From: Hondaea fermentalgiana
Lineage: Eukaryota > Sar > Bigyra > Thraustochytrida > Thraustochytriidae
Length of the DNA: 27,500 nt
Direction of reading: 5' to 3'
NCBI GenBank assembly: GCA_014084085.1
Contig: NPFB01000158.1
Location: forward strand, 1-27,500
The position numbers and the translations under genes are program-made. The notes beneath the pieces are model-generated. The model did no database searches and was not told the origin of the DNA. It saw only the letters and a program-made list of their open reading frames with translations. This document shows positions 24,944-27,500 of this stretch, piece after piece (the stretch's first letter is position 1; every line of letters begins with the position of its first letter).

Positions 24944-24949
24944 AATAAA
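24944..24949 (+). terminator. Polyadenylation signal AATAAA after GMC gene 2
   Basis: AATAAA lies 17 bp after the stop codon, within the 119-bp interval shared with the convergent GMC gene 3. Confidence 0.5.
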
Positions 24950-25045
24950 AAGAAACAGCAAGCGCTACACTCTACGCTACACGAATCTGCACTGTCTATC
25001 GCGCTGCGCAGGCAGCTGGCCACGGTAACTTTTCGCTGGCTGGAA

Positions 25046-26923
25046 TTATTTCTGGAGAGTCTGGCCGCGGATCATAGCGGCGGCACGCTCACCGACCAAA
25101 ATGGAGGGAGCGTTGGTGTTGCCCGAAGGAACCTCGGGATAGACACTTGCGTCGGCGATGCGCAGATTGCGAAAGCCCTTGACCTTGAGCGTCTTGGCAT
25201 CGACAACCGTGTTGGGATCGTCCACACGACCCATGGTCGAGGTGCCGACCGGGTGGTAAATGGTGCAGGCGCCGTTGCGGATCTCCTCGATAATGTATTC
25301 GTCCGAGTCCGGGTGGTATTCAGAGTACGGGTTGACGCTGCGCTCACCAAGGTGATCCTTGTAGGCCTCGGAGCGCTCGGCAAGATCGATACACTTGCGG
25401 TAGCAGTAGAGCAAGGCCTTGACATCATCGTCGTGCTCGAGGTAGTTGGGGTCGACACGAGGCGCATCAAAGGGGCACGCGGAGCGAAGCGTGACGGTGC
25501 CCTTGCTCTTGGGCCGGACGAGCGACGGGAGGAAGACGGCGCGCGCCGGTGAGCCGAGATCATCGTAGCGAGGCTGCGTCGTGTCGAGACCAAAGTTGCG
25601 CATGGTGAGCTCCTTGTCGTTGGAGCAATACGGCGTGAAGTGGATTTGCAAATCGTTGCCATCCTCTTCGGGGCGAATTCCGGAACGGAAAAAGGCCATG
25701 GCGGTGACAAAGGGGATGGTGAAGACGCCCTCGCCCTTGACGTAGTAGTCCCAGAAGCCCTGGGCAATGTCCATGAGGGATCCAGAGAAAGACGGGATGT
25801 GGTCTTTGATGGCGTACTCGAGAAAAACGAGGAGGTGGTCGGACATGTTGCGACCGACGGGGAGGTCCGCGACGCAGGGAATGCCGTGCTTTTCGAGCTC
25901 TTCGCGGGGGCCAATGCCGCTGAGCATGAGGATCTGCGGCGTGCTGACCGAGCCCGCGGAAACGATGACCTCCTTGCGTGCCGCCACGAAGCGCGAGGGA
26001 ATGGCATCGGTCTTGAGCGTCTCGAGGTCGTGATCTCCGGCCTTGTAGATGACGCCCGTGACGAGGTCGCCCTGGGTGACAAGCTTTTGCACGTGAGCAT
26101 AGGTCAGGACGGTGAGGTTGGGACGCTCGAGGGCGCCGGTCTCAAAGAGGAACATGGACGCGGTGTCATTGCGCTTGCCGTCCGAGACGGAAATCTGGGA
26201 AAGGCTCGCGCCCTCTTGCTCCCTGCTATTGTAGTCGTGCGGGCCCCTGATGCCGTGTTCGTTGCAAGCGGCCACAAAGCACTCCGAGGTGTACTTTGCG
26301 GGGAACTTGCACATGGGATCGTTGATGTCCGTCACCTTGAGCGGGCCCTTGCGGCCGTGGAGGCTCTCATCGTGGTGCGTGGGATCCATGTCCTTGCTGG
26401 TGATGAGGTTCTCGCTCTTTTTGAAGTAGGGCAGGCACTCCTCGTAGCTCCATCCCTCGCATCCAAACTCGTTGGCATACTGGTCGTAGTTGCGCGGGTC
26501 GCCGCGGACGTACACCATGTAGTTGATGGACGAGGAGCCGCCGAGGCCCTTGCCGCGAGGCCAGTGCGAGATGCGTCCCTCTTGGTGCTTTTGGGGCTCT
26601 GTGCGGAAGGCCCAGTCGAACTTGGAGTTCTGCATGGTCGGGCATGTGAGCATGGGATGGCGCACCTCGAAGGTCTGGTTGTTGCCGCCTGCTTCGAGCA
26701 GGAGCACGGACACCTTGGGGTCTTCGCTCAGTCTCGAGGCCACCACGCACCCTGCGGACCCGGCGCCGATGACAATGTAATCATACTCGGCCAGGATCTC
26801 CCCGCCGTTCACGAGTCCCGCCGTCTCGTGCACCTGGACGCCGCTGCTTTCCCCGCGCGCCGCGCCACGCAGGTGGCTCGCGAGTTTCTCCACGCGGCGC
26901 TTGCCGGCCTCGTCCGCCTCCAT
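25046..26923 (-). CDS. GMC-family FAD-dependent oxidoreductase, paralogue 3
   Basis: The 625 residues start at an ATG (26923). The N-terminal module (KRRVEKLASHLRG, then ETAGLVNGGEILAEYDY) is shared with paralogue 1. GAGSAG is at 53-58. Signature 1 reads PRGKGLGGSSS. Signature 2 is modified to GSVSTPQILMLSGIG, where the other two have GAVGTPQ. The catalytic pair is His557 (YHPVGT) and Asn602 (SGNTNAP). The C-terminus ends RGQTLQK with no peroxisomal or membrane signal. Codon use is strongly biased to G/C-ending codons, more than in paralogue 2, which also creates long antisense open frames. It is clearly the sister of paralogue 1, from which it is separated by about 12.5 kb and inverted. The substrate is unknown; choline, aryl or aliphatic alcohols are family options. 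Confidence 0.92.
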   Translation of the reverse strand: MEADEAGKRRVEKLASHLRGAARGESSGVQVHETAGLVNGGEILAEYDYIVIGAGSAGCVVASRLSEDPKVSVLLLEAGGNNQTFEVRHPMLTCPTMQNSKFDWAFRTEPQKHQEGRISHWPRGKGLGGSSSINYMVYVRGDPRNYDQYANEFGCEGWSYEECLPYFKKSENLITSKDMDPTHHDESLHGRKGPLKVTDINDPMCKFPAKYTSECFVAACNEHGIRGPHDYNSREQEGASLSQISVSDGKRNDTASMFLFETGALERPNLTVLTYAHVQKLVTQGDLVTGVIYKAGDHDLETLKTDAIPSRFVAARKEVIVSAGSVSTPQILMLSGIGPREELEKHGIPCVADLPVGRNMSDHLLVFLEYAIKDHIPSFSGSLMDIAQGFWDYYVKGEGVFTIPFVTAMAFFRSGIRPEEDGNDLQIHFTPYCSNDKELTMRNFGLDTTQPRYDDLGSPARAVFLPSLVRPKSKGTVTLRSACPFDAPRVDPNYLEHDDDVKALLYCYRKCIDLAERSEAYKDHLGERSVNPYSEYHPDSDEYIIEEIRNGACTIYHPVGTSTMGRVDDPNTVVDAKTLKVKGFRNLRIADASVYPEVPSGNTNAPSILVGERAAAMIRGQTLQK

Positions 26924-26950
26924 CCTGCCTGCCGCTCTCCGCCCGCGTCT

Positions 26951-26971
26951 CGCTCGCTCGCTCGCTCGCTC
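26951..26971. repeat. (GCTC)n microsatellite in the 5' leader of GMC gene 3
   Basis: About five perfect CGCT units lie 28 bp upstream of the ATG (on the minus strand, GAGC repeats in the leader). Confidence 0.75.
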
Positions 26972-27220
26972 CTCTCCTGCGCCGCGCCGTTTGCGATTTG
27001 CTTTGCTTCGCTGCGCTTTGCCTCGCTCGCGCCGCTGCGAGCCCGAGTCCGACGCCCCTTACGAGCAAACGGGTACGTACTGCGCCCGAAGAGACTCCGC
27101 AGCCAGCAAGCAAGATAGCAAGCAAGGAAGCAAGAAAAGATACGCCTCCTGTCCAGATGCCGCAGCCAAGACGCGCCGCAAGGCGGCCTCCCGCCGGCGT
27201 TGGACGAGTCGAGCTCGCCC

Positions 27221-27244
27221 TCGCGCGCGCTCTCGCGCGCGCTC
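27221..27244. repeat. 12-bp perfect tandem repeat TCGCGCGCGCTC x2
   Basis: Two exact head-to-tail copies lie in alternating CG sequence upstream of GMC gene 3, possibly Z-DNA-prone. Confidence 0.7.
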
Positions 27245-27280
27245 TGCTCTCCGTGCAGGCAGGCAGGCAGGGAGGGAACG

Positions 27281-27500
27281 ATGCGTCTTCTGCGCCGCGT
27301 CCAGGCCCTGCCGCACGCGGCCGCGCGAGCAGTGGCGGACCTGGGGTATCTTCGCCCCGCCCTGGGTCGACTGAACCGGCGCCGCGCGGGCCGTCGACAG
27401 CGCTGCGTGCCGCACCGCTGCTCCACGCCGCACCGCGCTGCTCTGCACTGCGCTGCGCTGCTCTGCGCTGCGCTGCGTTGCTCCGCCTCGTCTGTCGCCC
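27281..27500 (+). CDS. Possible 5' end of a gene running off the window
   Basis: An ATG with A at -3 opens a frame of 73 codons with no stop before the window ends. The first 45 residues are rich in Arg, Ala and Leu with few acidic residues (MRLLRRVQALPHAAARAV), like a mitochondrial presequence. The remainder is encoded by CTGCGCTG-type repeat DNA and is Cys/Ala/Leu-rich low complexity. It is oriented divergently from GMC gene 3. It could equally be a chance open frame in GC-rich repeats. Confidence 0.25.
   Translation, partial: MRLLRRVQALPHAAARAVADLGYLRPALGRLNRRRAGRRQRCVPHRCSTPHRAALHCAALLCAALRCSASSVA

Larger units (their letters stand above)
26924..27500. other. GC-rich repeat-laden upstream region of GMC gene 3
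   Basis: Simple repeats dominate: (GCTC)n at 26951, AGCAAG-type repeats (about 27105-27138), a perfect 12-bp tandem pair TCGCGCGCGCTC (27221-27244), (GGCA)n at about 27256-27270 and a CTGCGCTG-rich end (about 27420-27475). The only candidate coding sequence is the partial frame at 27281. Confidence 0.55.

Noticed and set aside
25640..27118. 492-codon open frame on the + strand opposite GMC gene 3
   Set aside because: It is a shadow of the G/C-ending codon bias of the real minus-strand gene, with no motifs of its own. The minus strand has full GMC signatures.
1..27500. tRNA, rRNA or CRISPR features
   Set aside because: No GGTTCRANNCC B-box with a plausible cloverleaf, no rRNA-like segment and no repeat-spacer array was seen. 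The 198-bp array is coding and has no spacers.

Overview
The window reads as nuclear DNA of a compact, gene-dense, GC-rich and intron-poor eukaryote. The signs are long single-exon genes with AUG contexts of the A/G-at-minus-3 type, AATAAA signals just after or overlapping stop codons, a mitochondrial J-protein with a presequence, a type II (signal-anchor) membrane protein, and Tudor-like/EF-hand/SAM architectures. No bacterial-style operons or ribosome binding sites are seen. The style fits a unicellular stramenopile such as a labyrinthulomycete (thraustochytrid), but that is inference from gene style and not from a marker gene.

Layout, left to right. A small multi-pass membrane protein (184-783, +) converges on a mitochondrial J-domain protein (1261-2151, -). 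After a gene-poor 1.4 kb stretch comes the most unusual gene (3568-7071, +). It is an intact 1167-residue pogo/CENP-B-like DDE transposase fused to a complete Ulp1/SENP-type (C48) cysteine protease, with a PCNA-binding (PIP-box) motif at its extreme N-terminus and an AT-hook. Next is a type II membrane protein with a glycosyltransferase-like look (7869-9764, +), whose 5' end may hold a 70-nt intron. The first GMC flavin oxidoreductase (10584-12497, +) converges on a small basic protein (12740-13390, -).

The centre is a 2061-residue protein (14008-20193, +) with 14 Tudor-like repeats, an EF-hand pair and two SAM-like domains. Six of the repeats form a nearly identical 198-bp tandem array, and the first repeat contains a perfect 32-bp palindrome. 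Only 48 bp away on the opposite strand lies a dual-specificity phosphatase (20242-20976, -). It is followed by a membrane-anchored molybdopterin oxidoreductase of the sulfite-oxidase fold (21616-22728, -), then two more GMC oxidoreductases that converge on each other (23145-24926, + and 25046-26923, -). The right edge is GC-rich repeat DNA with a possible truncated reading frame.

How the genes relate. Three GMC paralogues within 17 kb plus a molybdoenzyme give the right half a redox flavour. GMC genes 1 and 3 share a specific N-terminal extension and are closer to each other than either is to gene 2. No single pathway can be assigned because GMC substrates cannot be read from sequence. The best candidate for an undescribed system is the PIP-box/AT-hook/CENP-B/DDE/Ulp1 fusion, which joins DNA targeting, DNA cleavage, replication-clamp binding and SUMO/ubiquitin-like deconjugation in one polypeptide. 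Several genes have in-frame GTG or TTG codons upstream of the first ATG. These were ignored in choosing starts.
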